DNA of 64,000 nt, taken from Cynocephalus volans (lineage: Eukaryota; Chordata; Mammalia; Dermoptera; Cynocephalidae). Each line of letters begins with the position of its first letter. Within the stretch, counting starts at the first letter, position 1. Positions 36,261 to 48,818 of this stretch are shown here, in pieces. The notes under the pieces were generated by a model. That model was not told where the DNA came from. It saw only the letters and a list, made by a program, of their open reading frames with translations, and did not search any database. Both the position numbers and the translations under genes were made by a program. The stretch is taken from positions 12,331,382 through 12,395,381 of the forward strand of contig NC_084474.1 of NCBI RefSeq assembly GCF_027409185.1, written 5' to 3'.

Positions 36261-36776
36261 TTCTCTCTTTCTTCCTCAATAACAGAACACTTGAATTTGG
36301 TAGGCACATGGCCTACCAGAGTAAAGACTTCATTGCTCAGTTCTTTTGCAGCTACAAGCAGCCATACAACTGAGTACTGGCCAATAAGGGATAAGAAGTG
36401 TCGGGGACAACTCCTAGGAGCCTTCCCACTGCCTGGAACATCCATCACCACCCAAGCTACAGGGACATGGGCCACACCCTAGGGATAGCAGCATGCTGAG
36501 CTGGAAGCAGCCTGGATCCCTGAACACTTCTAGTTCTGGACTGTCCAGCCCCATACTTTGATGTGACATAGACACAAACGTCTATCTTATTTAAGCTATG
36601 GTGATTTGGGGTTTCTGCTATAAGGTTAGCTGAACCTATTCAATTATTTCTTCTCTTGAATAAAAGTATTAATATCTATACTAGATACACAATGGCTTTA
36701 GTGCAAACGCAGGTGATTAGATCAGTCAACCTGGGATTTAAAAAAACTTAAGTAACCACTTATCTCCAGACTTAAA
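36261..36776. other. probable degraded repeat, unassigned
   Basis: A 'gaagcagcctggatccctga' to 'ggtgatttggggtttctgct' stretch looks like an old interspersed repeat, but I cannot name the family. No gene seen. Confidence 0.35.
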
Positions 36777-36778
36777 TA

Positions 36779-37129
36779 CAGCAAACCCTTGAACAACATG
36801 GGTTTGAACTGTGTGGGTCCACTTAGGCACAGATTTTTTTTCAGTAAATATATTAGAAAATTTTGGTTAGGATGGTTACAGCATACCTAACCAAACAGTT
36901 AAGTAGCCTACCATACAGTAGGCTATTAGCAGGCTATTAGTAAAGTTCTACTTAAATAACAACATGGTATACCCACACCCCCACCCTATGGGGCTCTGGG
37001 CACACAGTATGGAGTGGGCAAGACCTGACCCGGGGAAAGCTGGGATGTATTTAAGTATTGTTATACATGGGGATTTCTGGCTGCACAGTGGTTGAAACCC
37101 CTAACCCCTGCATCGTTCAAGGTCAACTG
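36779..37129 (+). mobile_element. Tigger/MER28-like DNA transposon relic
   Basis: Terminal inverted repeats are visible: 'cagcaaacccttgaacaaca' at the left and the complementary 'gttcaaggtcaactg' at the right. The left end is preceded by the TA target dinucleotide typical of mariner/Tigger insertions, but the right TA is mutated. Internal 'ggtttgaactgtgtgggtcc' and 'acagtaggctattag' blocks match the non-autonomous Tigger type. At ~350 bp it carries no transposase. Confidence 0.75.
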
Positions 37130-37130
37130 T

Positions 37131-37581
37131 GAATCCAGACAGATGGCAATAGAACTCAGATTTCTTTCAAATACTGAAATTCTGAAACTTTCCTCAGTGG
37201 CCTATTTCAACATGAGCACACCTGACACAATTTCCACCTAATAGCTCATATATCATTTGTTACTCCTGATTCTCATCCATGCAGATGAGCAAAAAGACTG
37301 GTTGTGGTATCAGGCCAGAACTAACAAAGTACAGTTTAACAACAAACAAAATAGAAAATCTTAAGTACCCTGGAAAACAGTCAGTAAGGTTAAAGTAAAT
37401 TATGACCATATGATAATATCATCTACCCCAATGGGGAGACTAACATATTATTCAAGACTAGTTTAAGCAAAGAGAAAGGAAAGCGGGAAACAAACAAAAC
37501 AGCCAGAAAAAAATTGCCAGTGTGATAACTTGCTTTTATATCATCCTTTGGAAAGAGTTCTAAATTTCAAATGAAATGTTA
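37131..37581. other. AT-rich non-coding sequence
   Basis: No gene or repeat recognised. Confidence 0.4.
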
Positions 37582-37592
37582 ATAACGTTTCT

Positions 37593-38033
37593 TTCTTTCT
37601 TTCTTTTTTATTATTTATTTATTTATTTATTTTTAATGTTATTTTGTCGATATACATTGTGGCTGATTATTGCTCCACATCACCAAAACCTCCCTCCCTT
37701 CTCCCTCCCCCCCTCCCCCCCAACAATGTCCTTTCTGTTTGCTTGTCGTATCAACTTCAGGTAATTGTGTTTGTTATATCTTCTCCCCCCCCCCCCCGGT
37801 TTGTGTGTGTGTGTGTGTGTGTGTGAATTTATAATTTAATTTTTAGCTCCCACCAATAAGTGAGAACATGTGGTATTTCTCTTTCTGTGCCTGACTTGTT
37901 TCACTTAATATAATTCTTCTCAAGGTCCATCCATGTTGTTGCAAATGCAGTATTTCATTTGTTTTTATAGCTGAGTAGTATTCCATTGTGTAGATATACC
38001 ACATTTTCCGTATCCACTCATCTGACGATGGAC
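37593..38033 (-). mobile_element. 5'-truncated young L1 (3' end only)
   Basis: On the minus strand this is the last ~190 bp of ORF2 (ending in the same FSLIGGS C-terminus as L1-B), the CA/G-rich 3' UTR and an A-rich tail with aaat repeats. An 11-bp duplication ATAACGTTTCT flanks it at 37582-37592 and 38034-38044. The close match to L1-A, L1-B and L1-D places it in the same young subfamily. Severe 5' truncation is the usual outcome of L1 insertion. Confidence 0.92.
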
Positions 38034-38044
38034 ATAACGTTTCT

Positions 38045-38987
38045 AAAAGCATAATACTTGAGCAACTTAGTCTGAAGAACAAGAACACTGACCATTGACA
38101 AGAAATCATGTGGTGGAGAAAAAACTAGGCAAAATTTTTAATTAACAAAATATAGAGTACATCAAAATTCTCTATGTTAAACATTTTAGACCACAACTTA
38201 TACTCAAAACTATCCAAAGATCATTTAAGTAAAAAAATTAATATGAGCCACTCTATTAGTTGTCCATTCTTTGAAAAAAACATCAATTTTTCTAGTGTTA
38301 TGCCACAAATGAGAACACTTTCAACAGTAAATACCCAGTTATGTAGACAAATCTATACATTTTATTTTGCACTTAATGATTAACCTTCATTATATGCCCT
38401 TAATTTATCATATGGACTCTCATTTAACATGATATAAAGGCAAAATAATGTCTACTAACAATTTCCTCCAAACTGGGAGTTTTTTCTCTTTTCTTAAAGC
38501 TTCAACTTAAAAATTTATTTCAGGAAACTGGTCTCTACTTGTCACAATATAGAAAGTCTATTCTTATACAGTCACAACTTTTAAAAAGTATATATTTAAT
38601 ATTTTAAATCTAAGGCACATAAAAATTTTTATTTCTACAGAGATAAATCAACAGGATTAAAGTAAACCATGGCTACCAATTTTCTGAGTAGATAACTATT
38701 CTACCATATGACTAAGAGAAGCTTCAGAATATTATTTAAAGAACAAAGGCCCAAACAACTAAAATATTCTATCACCAGCGAATAACCTTAAGAGAACTAT
38801 GAAAAACATTACTTCAAAGAGACTACAAATGATTTTTAAATGGTGCTTTTTAAAAATGTATAATGATAAATAATAAAATAAGATAATTCCAAATACAGAT
38901 ACTTTGGGGAAGAAAAATCAGGCCTTGAAATTGCCAGATTATAAATCACTACCTGTAAAAAAAATTCTTAAGTGGATATTTAACATA
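38045..38987. other. AT-rich non-coding, possible intron
   Basis: No gene or repeat recognised. Confidence 0.4.
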
Positions 38988-39004
38988 GGTTTTTTAATAT
39001 TTTA

Positions 39005-39167
39005 TTTATTTATTTATTTATTTATTTATTTGTCTTTTTGTGACCGGCTGTACCGTGCTCAGCCAGTGAGCGCACCGGCTATCCCTATATAGGATCCAAA
39101 CCCGTGGCGGGAGCAGTGTTGCGCTCCCAGCGCCGCACTCTCCCGAGTGCGCCATGGGGTCGGCCCG
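39005..39167 (-). repeat. GC-rich tRNA-derived SINE (CYN-like)
   Basis: On the minus strand the body starts 'cgggccgaccccatggcgca' and runs through a GC-rich core to 'ggatcctatatagggatagc' and 'gtgagcgcactggctgagca', ending in 'cggtcacaaaaagaca' and an (AAAT)n tail. The perfect 17-bp duplication GGTTTTTTAATATTTTA lies at 38988-39004 and 39168-39184. The head resembles the SINE at 30.1 kb, but the middle is shorter. Confidence 0.88.
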
Positions 39168-39184
39168 GGTTTTTTAATATTTTA

Positions 39185-41274
39185 AACTATTATATTTAAT
39201 ATCAGTTACAGAATTCATTTTCTTGACTCTATAGGTAAATGGGCATAACAAGCAAAGTGATTAAATGAGAAAGAAATCACTCTTATGACTTAAAAAGCTA
39301 AGATACCAAAAAAAGACACAACCAGTATTAATTTAATCTGTAAAACTTGAAGGCTATGATGCACATAAGCAAAGTCCACCACATTTATGACTTATTATAG
39401 ACTACTGTTTCTTAAATTACATTTGATTCAAGCTACATTTAATTGTAATTACATTTAATTCAGCTATATTTACTTGATCAAAATATTTCTAACTTACATT
39501 GTCTACTCCTAATAAGATTTGGGAAGATGCTTAATTTAGGCCTTAGGCAGAGTTCAGTTTTCCTTAGAAATTGTTTTCTTAGCACCAAGGAGAGGTAAGT
39601 CACTTCCCTTTCAGTGGCAACAGAATCATCACCCTAAACCTAAAGTCAAACTGGGAAATGGGTGTAGAAAGGAATCTCCATGAACAAAGATCCATGAGCA
39701 ACAGGCAATAACTATGACCCAGAAAGAAAGAAAGCCAGGCAATCCACCCGCTGGGGCCGATCCATTAGCTGCGAAGGAGTGTCAGAGTGCTGAGCAGGAC
39801 CTGCACACAGCCAGCCTCTCTGCACAAGAGCCAATGTGGAAGAGGAACAGAAGGAGCAAAGAGAGCAGAAAAAAATTAAATCATTCAGCAAACTGCAGAC
39901 AATAGTAGCTGCAATCAGACAGAAATAGCAAGGACTTGGGGTGGGGGTTGGGGAGAGGTAAAAAAGAACAACTGGGACAGTAAGCAGCAGACACTAACAA
40001 AGAAAACAGGAGAGAAGAGACCAAAGAGGGACGAGCTCCTCAGCAGTGCCATCTCCTTGGCAAAGCAAAGCCTGAAAAGTATCTTATTAGGAAGGGGTAC
40101 GAACGATTGTACACCTGTCAGGCCCCCAAGTATGCTTTACTGAAGAGCATTATGGAGTGACACCAAATTTGGAATCTGGGTTTACACAGACCTAGGTTCA
40201 AATCTAACTCCCATAAAGGGGTGAATATGGGCAATGAACCACCGTTGCGCCTTGGACTTCAGATCTGTAAACACGAGAACTGTAACATCTACAGTGCAGA
40301 GATGAATGAAGATTGAAAAGACAACATGGGTTCCTCTCTACTGTCTCAGTAATGTTAATTCTCTTCCCACCCATGGTCTGGAATAGGACTGTCTCATTCC
40401 ATTCCCATCTGTCATCTGTAGCACACATGATAATTGATAAAGACTGGGGAATACTCTGAAGATTTATAAAGAATCCTGTAGCTTCCTACCCACTACCTAG
40501 CCCCACTTCTGTCCCCAAATTACAAGTTTGGAACACAAAAAGTTAAATCTTTAGCTATGAGGAAAACGTTTATTCAGCATGAATTGGATACCTCACCCCA
40601 CCGTCCCCCAATTTACCAATTCATTTCAATAAATATTTGCTAAAGTAGTGCAGATAACACATGTTTTGATGTCACCATTAGGAGTACTGGGCAGGGAAGT
40701 TTGTCTACTCATTTAATGGTAGACAATCCCCCCCTACATACCTTTCCCGAGGTAACAACCCCATCCTGTCTCCTCAGGACCTTCCCTCCGCCAATGACTC
40801 AGCCCTTGTATCTTCCCTTTCTCCCACTCTAACTCCCTCCCAGCAGCATTTAAACATCTCCTGATAACAACAAAAGCCCAATCTCTACCTCAGACCCTCC
40901 ACACTAAGTACTGACCTCTCTCTTCCCCATTCTAATGAAGCTTCTGTAAAGAGATGCCCACACCGACTTACTTTACTTTGTCACCATCCTCAGCTGCTGC
41001 AATCTGCCTTCTGCAGCCACCAAGGGCCCTGGCCCTGTCACCAATGGCCTTCTTGTTGCCACATCCAACGCGTACTTTTCAGTCCTCCCTTTTTTTGTCC
41101 TCTTGGCTTACACTGCTCACCACTTATCAATCCTTCTTCAAATACACTCTCTCTCTTTTGCTTCTCTAACAGCACATGTTCCTGATTTTCCCCTAATTTA
41201 CCCTGTCAGTCTTTTTACCCCACCCGCTTTGTGTAAAATCTACTCTTCTGTAGGCAACTTAAGTGCTTTTATCA
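39185..41274. other. non-coding, possible intron
   Basis: No supported exon. 40740-41270 is pyrimidine-rich on the plus strand and may include old LINE material that I cannot assign. Confidence 0.4.
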
Positions 41275-41420
41275 CAGTCTCTAACAAGGGTTCATAATCT
41301 TTTCTGGATCACACACCTCTCTGAGAATCTGATGGAAAGCATGGACCCTTCCCCAACTATATACAGTTTCAGGGAGTAATCTGAAAACTTCCCAGGTGAA
41401 GAGTCCCTGCCCTACAAACA
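41275..41420 (+). repeat. hAT-like MITE relic
   Basis: The sequence 'aagggttcataatcttttct', 'gagaatctgatggaaagcat' and 'ggacccttccccaac' follows a known short hAT-derived mammalian repeat in order. The ends are degraded. Confidence 0.5.
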
Positions 41421-41439
41421 TCCTTTTCAGGGTAATCTC

Positions 41440-42075
41440 ATCCACACTTCCATAACTTCAATTCTTACTCTACTGATTACTTTAAACCTACTTGTCTAGT
41501 TCACATCTTGCTCCTGAACTCCAAACCCATATTTCCATCTTTCAGATTTCTTCTTGGATATAACACAGAGACATCAGATTCAATGTGTCCAAAAAATGAA
41601 CACCTCACTGCCATTCAAATCGTGTTCCTCCTTCTAAATTCCCTATATATTAGTACATGAAACATATCCAGTTGCAAGTCAGAAGCCTGATTGTCATTTC
41701 TGATCCAGCTCATTCACCCCCAGCTCCATTCAATTATCAAGCTCTGTCAATTCTATATGTTTCATATCTCAAAAACTGGTCTTCCTTCCTCTATCCTTGC
41801 TGTCACCATTCTGTTTAGGGCACATTTATCTCATCTCTAGATTAATCTAACAGTCCCTTACCTGGTTTCCTTGCTTCTAAATTTGACAGGCAGCAGGAAG
41901 GGTGATGTTGTGACGCACAAGTCTTTTCGTGGTACTCTCCTGTTTAAAACCCTCCAATCACTTCCTATCGTTCCTGGGAAAATGTCTGCACCCCTTAAAG
42001 TGGCAAGAAAGGCTCCCCTACCTCATCAGCCTCAGCTCTTCACACTCCCCTTCATGATTCCATTCTTAGCCTCAC
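41440..42075 (+). repeat. L2-like LINE fragment
   Basis: Long diverged match in order: 'tgtccaaaaaatgaacacct', 'agtcccttacctggtttcct', 'cctgtttaaaaccctccaat', 'cacttcctatcgttcctggg' and 'gcctcagctcttcac'. This is the typical order of an old LINE 3' region. Family name is approximate. Confidence 0.55.
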
Positions 42076-42434
42076 ACTGTCCAATAGCCACTCAGCACAT
42101 GTGTCTACCAAGCACCTGAAAGGGACAAGTCCAGACTGGGATGTGCTAAGTGTAAGATACCTGCCAGATGTTGCAGACTTGGTGTTTTAAAAAAAAAAAA
42201 AAAAATCTTGTTAAAAAATTTTACATTAATTAGTTGTTGAAATGATAATGTAGATATATTGGTTAAATAAAATACATTATTAAACTAACTTCACTGTTTC
42301 TTTTTACATTTTAAACATGGCTGTTTGAAATTTTAAAATTTCTCATGTGGTAGGCATTTATGGTGGCTTTATATACTGGGCAGTGCTGCTCTAGAAGATG
42401 GAATTTCCTGCAGTTCCCCAAGCTTTGTCCCTTC
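42076..42434. other. non-coding, with A homopolymer
   Basis: Contains an A run at about 42188-42205 and a possible degraded repeat ('gctgctctagaagatggaat'). No gene seen. Confidence 0.4.
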
Positions 42435-42545
42435 TAGCAACATCATTCATTCAACAACATTTGTTAGGTGCTCTGAGTGGGCACTGAATGTGAGCTCATG
42501 GGAGAGCAAGCAAACCACAGAGACCCGCCCTCAGGGAGCCTAGGG
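42435..42545 (-). repeat. L2-like fragment
   Basis: The plus strand carries 'cattcattcaacaacatttg', 'aggtgctctgagtgggcact' and 'gccctcagggagcctaggga', which is the reverse complement of the L2 3' end. Confidence 0.6.
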
Positions 42546-42589
42546 ATGATTTCTGCGTGCTTCTCTCCTTCCTCTTCACATGGGTTAGC

Positions 42590-42830
42590 TCCTGCTTAAG
42601 GCCTCAGTGTAGGCATCCTTCCTCTGGGACGAAGTTAAAGGCCTCACTCATCTTTCCCTAATGGATGCAGAGCTCGGTGCCATCTTAGCACGTAACATAG
42701 TGAACTGCCATTTTCTGTACTTGTCAGTCTCTAAGCACCCTGAGGGAAGAACATACATCACCATAGCCTAGAACAGGACCTGACACAGAACAGCTGCTCA
42801 ATAAACCTTTGGTGAACAAATTAATAACTA
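42590..42830 (+). repeat. L2-like 3' end
   Basis: Ends 'agaacaggacctgacacaga', 'cagctgctcaataaaccttt', matching the L2/MIR 3' terminus. The upstream part is diverged. Confidence 0.55.
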
Positions 42831-45119
42831 ATACAATTAGTATTTGCAGTTCCAGTTCTGCCAATAACTGACAACTGGAGATTTGAGAGCAGGGCTGAAA
42901 ACCTTTGGCCCAGAGAAGCCACCCTCCTCAAACCCTGCCTCCACCCCAAAGACAAGAGACCAGCACCACATGTTTTGTTTGGCCAGCACAATGTTTTTTT
43001 TAAGTTACACTTTGTATCTTTAAAATTATTACAAGAGAAGAATGTAGTTAGTATTTTTGGAAAGAGGAAGAAGAAAGTGTGAAGAAGGTTCACTGTGCAC
43101 TGATACCATTTTGGCTGAGTCCGGTGAGACACCCACGCACAAGTTATATGAAGCAGGTTAATTACCTACAGATAGGAAACACAGCACAACAGAAGCCTAG
43201 GATTCATGCAAGGCACTCGGGATAGATGGAGTCTCACCTGCATGTGCTTCACCTGCACCACAGCTGAGGGACCCCAGAAAGCAGCCACCCTGGGTTTCAT
43301 ACCCCAGAGTTAACATGATATGCTGGGCTACAGTGCTGAAGGACATCCTATTCTTGGGTTGGGGATGGGGGGTACGGGGACAGGGACTGGAACAGAGCCC
43401 AGGATATTCTGACCAGTCCCTCCCTATCTCAGGACTTTGCATTCCTAGAATATTCTAGTTAATTCTTGAGAACAAGTGAGAAAGAGGAGAGAACAGGGTC
43501 AGTCCAAGGCCACCCAGAGAACTGCATTGCAGAAAGGGTGTCCAGTCCAGATGCAGTTCTTTGGGGGTCCTTCAAAGTCTTTCTGAAGAGTGGGCCTCAG
43601 CCTCTGTACTAGTCTAGGTCATTCACCCCACCACTTTGGCTTTGCTCAGCAGGTAAAGGAGAGACAATTGCCCAATGAACAGGCTAGGCAGGAAGCAAGG
43701 GAGCTTCCCACACTCAGGAATTTGGAGGGGCATACTCAAACTGAGCCAGATAAATATGGAAAGCTGAATTAGAAAATCATAAAGACACTAAGGTTTAGCC
43801 TGCTGCTTTAGAGCAACCATTATGGGGTTTTGGACAGAAAAGCCAGTCAACAGGAGAGAATAAGCAGACCTGCAGTAGATATGAGAAACTATGTGGAGCA
43901 GAAGGAAAAGAGCTGGAAAAAGTTGCTGCCTTATTTCCTGACAGCTTTCTGGTCCCCAGTTTTAATGAACTGTGTGACTTTGCCTAACATTAGATTTTGT
44001 GAGTTACCTGGTATCCTTATAATGAACCTCTTTGTATATAAATTAACTGAGTAGGTTTTGTTTCTGGCAAACAAACCATTGAAGATAAAGAACAAGGAAA
44101 AAAAAGTTTAGATCTTAGGTTACTAAGGTATTATTTCACTAGTAGAATCAATTACGTTCCTGTTTTGTTCTGGTAGAACCTCAAGTGGGTAACCTGTTTC
44201 TATGATTTTATCATTTCTATTACTTCTTAACTAAATGTACACCTTCTTGTAATAATCTATTTTTTAAAATTGCAAGTTTTTTTAAGATTAGCATTTAAAA
44301 ATCAATTTTTACTATCCCTTCAATTTTACCAAACATGTAAATAAATAAATAAGAATACACATTGTTACTTAAAATAACATACTTCTTAGGAAAAAAACAG
44401 CAAAATTGTTGAAGGTGGTCAAAAGACAATAAACAATATATTTGATTGTAAACAAAGAATATACAAAAGACTTCTTAGAAAAGAAAATGGGGGTGCATAT
44501 ATGCCTACACATACATACAAACACAATTTTCTTAGTTAGGCAGAAGAAAATTAGGCAAATGAAAGAAAGTAGAGTCTCAAAATTATCTAAATGTTTTACT
44601 AACATTACTAACACACTAGCCATGAACATATGACCCTTACCAAATAATAAATTTTATTCATTTATGTCTAATACCTAAAGAAAACAAATGTCTGCAGTAA
44701 TCTAAATACCTTATGATTAACTTTCATAAAATTGTACTCATGTGGGAGAACATTCATTCTTCATATCCCAAATAAAATCTCTAGTACTAACTTCTGCTGA
44801 AAAGCTTGGTTAGAAGAAATTTTTCTAATAGCTTTACTACATCCATCATTAAAACACCCTAGAAGAGATCAAAGATATGTCATTTTCAGAAAATTTCAAC
44901 TGAGATAGGTGGCTGTTATTAAGTCACATTTTTCTCATGATACCTACCTGAAGTGAAACTTATTAAATGGTATTTAGATGCTAGAAGGATCTTGAATGAT
45001 GTGGCTCAGCTTTGGAATGTCAAGTGCCTGGACATTCCCATCTCCTCCTCAGTCTTCCAACATAACCCAGACAAGATTCTTTACTGAACTGGTACATTAT
45101 CTCTACTCTCTGTTTAAGA
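42831..45119. other. non-coding, possible intron
   Basis: No supported exon or RNA gene. The right part is AT-rich. Confidence 0.4.
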
Positions 45120-46429
45120 TTCAGTTCCTTGAAAGAGGTTGAGAGGCCCTCAGAAAACAGTAGACTAAAGGTGCCCAGGGCAAGTTCCTCCCACAGAAAA
45201 GGACCAGAACAACTAACAGACAGCTAAACAGAGCATCAGTAGGAGAGTGTGGGCATACAACAGGAGACCGGTGTGATTGCTGTGGAGAATGAAAACCCAG
45301 GAGGGTAACATAAAGAACGAAAAGAGGCACAAATCTCAGCAACCATTTCTCCAACACAGGGATTGGAACAGGAAGAATTTCCCTGGCAGTGAAAGATCGG
45401 CAAAGGACCCATACCAACCTCTATCCTCACCACCCAGGTCCACAGATCCTTTGGCAGGATGAGTCCAGAGACAAGAGTGACCAGCACCCTATAAAACTAG
45501 CACCGTAGAACATTAGCACGGACAGTGCACTCCCTACCCCTGACCCTTGGGACCCAAACTGATACAGATTGGCACAATCTTAAAACAAGAGCTGTTATAG
45601 GAGCACACCCTGACCTGGGGCCAATAGCCACAGTGCTTTCTCAGCCTTAAGGCTCTACCCTCCAACCAGTGCACTCATGGGAGGGGCTGAAACACTCTGA
45701 TCCCGGCAGCTGGAACCCTAGGCTTACAGTATTATGACTCTGTTCTGCAGCCTGGAAAGCCAACTGTATTCCTGTTGAACTGATGAGGCCCCACCCAGAG
45801 CCCATAGGCACCCAGACAGGGCAACCCACCATGGACCCATCCAGTGGCACCACTCACCACCCACCACCCACAGAGAAATAGGGTACTCCACTGAGGGCTC
45901 ACCCAGCAGCTGCACCCACTTCCTGAGAAGTAGCTCAGCAGCCCCACCCTTGGCAGTCCAGCACCTGAGCCACAAAGGGAAGGACAAGCTCATGGCTGCT
46001 GCCATCATCACCCCCAACCCAAGAGCACTGCTGCTGCAGCACCCTTCTCTCTGCACAGCAGTTGATCCCACTCCCCACTGACTCTCAGTGCAGGCACCCA
46101 CTACCACTTAACCCAGATCCAGGTGTTCCCACATTTTATCAGGCAGGAAGAAAGAGGAAAAAGGGAGAAGCAAAGATCTAGGAGAAGCCTTGGCCCACAG
46201 GAAAGAAGGAAGAGAAGCCTCACCCAGGACCATCCATTCAAGCTGAGTACCTTCACCATGCCCCAGTGCACCTATCAGGGGCACATGACACTAGCCAAGG
46301 TGACAGCAAGTATGCTCAGAACCAACAGTCAATATAAAACACATCTACTGGAGAGAGTCTCTCTCCTCAAAAGCCACTCCAGAATAAGAGAAAAAGCAAC
46401 TACTCCACCAGATGACCAGACATCAATGT

Positions 46430-47385
46430 AGGGATACTAGAAATACAAAAAACAAGAAAATGAGACACCACCAAAAGAATACAATAACTCTCAAGTACCA
46501 GACCCAAACAGTAGGAAACTTTAAAAGACTGAAAAGGAATTCCAAACAACAATCTTAAGGAAACTCAATGAGATAAAGAAGACTCAGGTAAGTAACACAA
46601 TAAAATGAGAAAAACAGCTTAGAATATAAAGGAGGAACTTTATAAAGAGATAAATACATTAAACAAGAACATAGCAAAACTCATGAAACAGAAGGATTCA
46701 TTCAATGAAATAAAAAATACATCCAAGAGCTTAAGCAGGAGGCTACAGTAAACAGAAAAAAGAATTTCTAATCTCAAAGACAGTCTTTCTGAAATAACCC
46801 AGGTGGACAAAAAAAGGAAAAGAAAAAGTAACTTTAAAAGAATAAAGAAAATCTACGAGAGCTATCAGACAGCCTTAAGCACACAAACCAAATCATGGGT
46901 GTTCTGGAGGACAGGAAAAAGGAAAAGGCATTGAAAAACTATTTGATGAAATAATGGCAGAAAACTTCCTAAGTTTTCTTGGGAAAGTTACATACTTCAT
47001 CATCCAAGAAGGTCAAAGAACCCCAAACAGATTCAATCCAAAAAGGTCCTCTCCAAGGCACATTGTAGTCAAACTATCAAAAGTCAAAGACAAAGAGAGA
47101 ATCCTAAAAGCAGCAAGAGAATTGTGTCAAGACAACCATAAGGGAGTCCTCATCAGATTAACAGCAGTCATCTCAACAGAAACTGCACATACCAAAAGAG
47201 AATGGAATGATATATTCGAAATACTAAAAGAAAAAAACTGCCAACCAAGAAAAACAGACCCAGCAAGGCTATCCTTCAAAAATGAAGGAGACATGTATAT
47301 TTCTCAAACAAAAACTGCAGAAGTTCATCATGACATGTTCAGCCCTTCAAGAAATCCTCAAGGGAGTCCTGCATCTGGAATCTAA
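46430..47385 (+). pseudogene. L1-E ORF1 (decayed)
   Basis: The C-terminal domain is readable (e.g. SPRHIVVKLSKVKDKERILK and a later QPRKTDPARLSFKNEGD), aligned with residues of L1-B ORF1. The coiled-coil part upstream (46520-46900) has several stops and frameshifts. The inter-ORF spacer follows to about 47573. Confidence 0.85.
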
Positions 47386-48253
47386 AATATGATAATCACT
47401 ACCATGAATATACAAGATAGAACAAAACCCACTGGTAGAACACATATGCAAGTGAAAAAGAGAAAGAGGCTATACCTTACCACTTCTAAAAACCAACAAA
47501 TACCAAGGATGAAGAATAGAAGAGAAAGAAAGGAACAAAAGACATTTAAAACAACCATAAAAAAATCAAGAAAATGTCAGGAGCAAGACTATTCCTCTCA
47601 AAAACAACCCTAAATGTAAATAGGTTAAATTCCCCACTCAAAAGACATAGAGTGGCTGAATGGATTAAAAAACAAGATCCAACTATATGCTGTCTACAAG
47701 AAACTCACCTCACTCATAAAGACTCACACAAACTAATAGTGAAGGGATGGAAAAAGATATGCCATATATATGGAAACCAAAAACTAGCAGGAGTAGCCAT
47801 TCTTACATCAGATAAAACAGACTTTTAACCAAAAACTATAAAAAGAGATAAAGAAGGTCATTATATAATGATAAAGAGATCTATACAGCAAGAGAATGTA
47901 ACAATCATAAATATATATCCATCCAATATCACAGCACCCAGATATATAAAGGAAACACTGTTAGACCTAAAGAAAGAGATAAACGCCAATATGATAGTTG
48001 TTGAGAAGCTCAACACCCCTCTTTCAACACTAGATAGATCATCTAAGCAACAAATCAACAGAAAAACAGGATTTAAATTACATTTTAAACCAATTGGACT
48101 TGGCAAACATCTACAGAACATTTTATGAAACAACTACAGAATACACATTCTTCTCATTAGCACATGGAACATTCTCCAGAATAGACCACATGCTAGGCTA
48201 CAATCAAGTCTCAACAAATTTTTTTTAAATGAAATAATTTCAATTATCATTAC

Positions 48254-48259
48254 AGACAA
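48254..48259 (+). repeat. left duplication of the LTR (AGACAA)
   Basis: The 6-bp sequence immediately before the TG of the LTR, repeated at 49048-49053. Collinearity with L1-B shows that only one copy existed before insertion. Confidence 0.85.
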
Positions 48260-48328
48260 TGTAGAGGATACTGATTAAGAAGTTATTAATGAGATAGATA
48301 TAAAACACGTGTATTTCACAGAACCAAC

Positions 48329-48438
48329 GTCCTTAGTTTAGAAGGTCAAAGCCTGCAGTTTAGAGGACCAAAGTCCTTAGTTTAGGAGGCCAAAGCCTGC
48401 AGTTTAGAAGACCAAAGTCCTTAGTTTAGGAGGCCAAA
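48329..48438 (+). repeat. five 22-bp tandem units in LTR U3
   Basis: Five units alternate between two 22-bp versions ('gtccttagtttagaaggtca'-type and 'gcctgcagtttagaggacca'-type), forming a 44-bp higher-order period. Such direct repeats in U3 are commonly enhancers; function here is inferred. Confidence 0.85.
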
Positions 48439-48812
48439 GCCCAACCCTTTAGGAAAACACATAAGAATGCTAAGATTGAGAAAGACCAGAAAACCTTCAA
48501 AGGACTAAAGCCTGTGATGTAGATATGAGAATTGAAGAAGAACAGGGATTGTTCTGGGGGCAGCAGCCCTTAGTTCAGCTAAACCTAAATGATGGGAAAG
48601 TATGTAAGTGAAAATCTTCAAAGATATTCTATTACATTAGTTTGTGCCTGGGGGACATTCCACATCTCACCCTAAGCTGTTTCTTTGAATTTCTTGGGGA
48701 GTTAGGTGCTTTGGTGGTTATCTCATTGTTTCTTTTTGTACGTCACATAGCTTAGTTTTATGACTCCTTTTGATGGTAAATTGCTTGAACTATTTTAAGC
48801 TACACATGGTTA

Positions 48813-48818
48813 AATAAA
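48813..48818 (+). terminator. LTR poly(A) signal AATAAA
   Basis: Lies in the 3' half of the LTR, at the R-region position expected for retroviral polyadenylation on the plus strand. Confidence 0.6.

Noticed and set aside
45647..46107. Minus-strand frames of up to 127 codons
   Set aside because: They lie antisense in the GC-rich 5' UTR of old L1-E and overlap each other in several frames.
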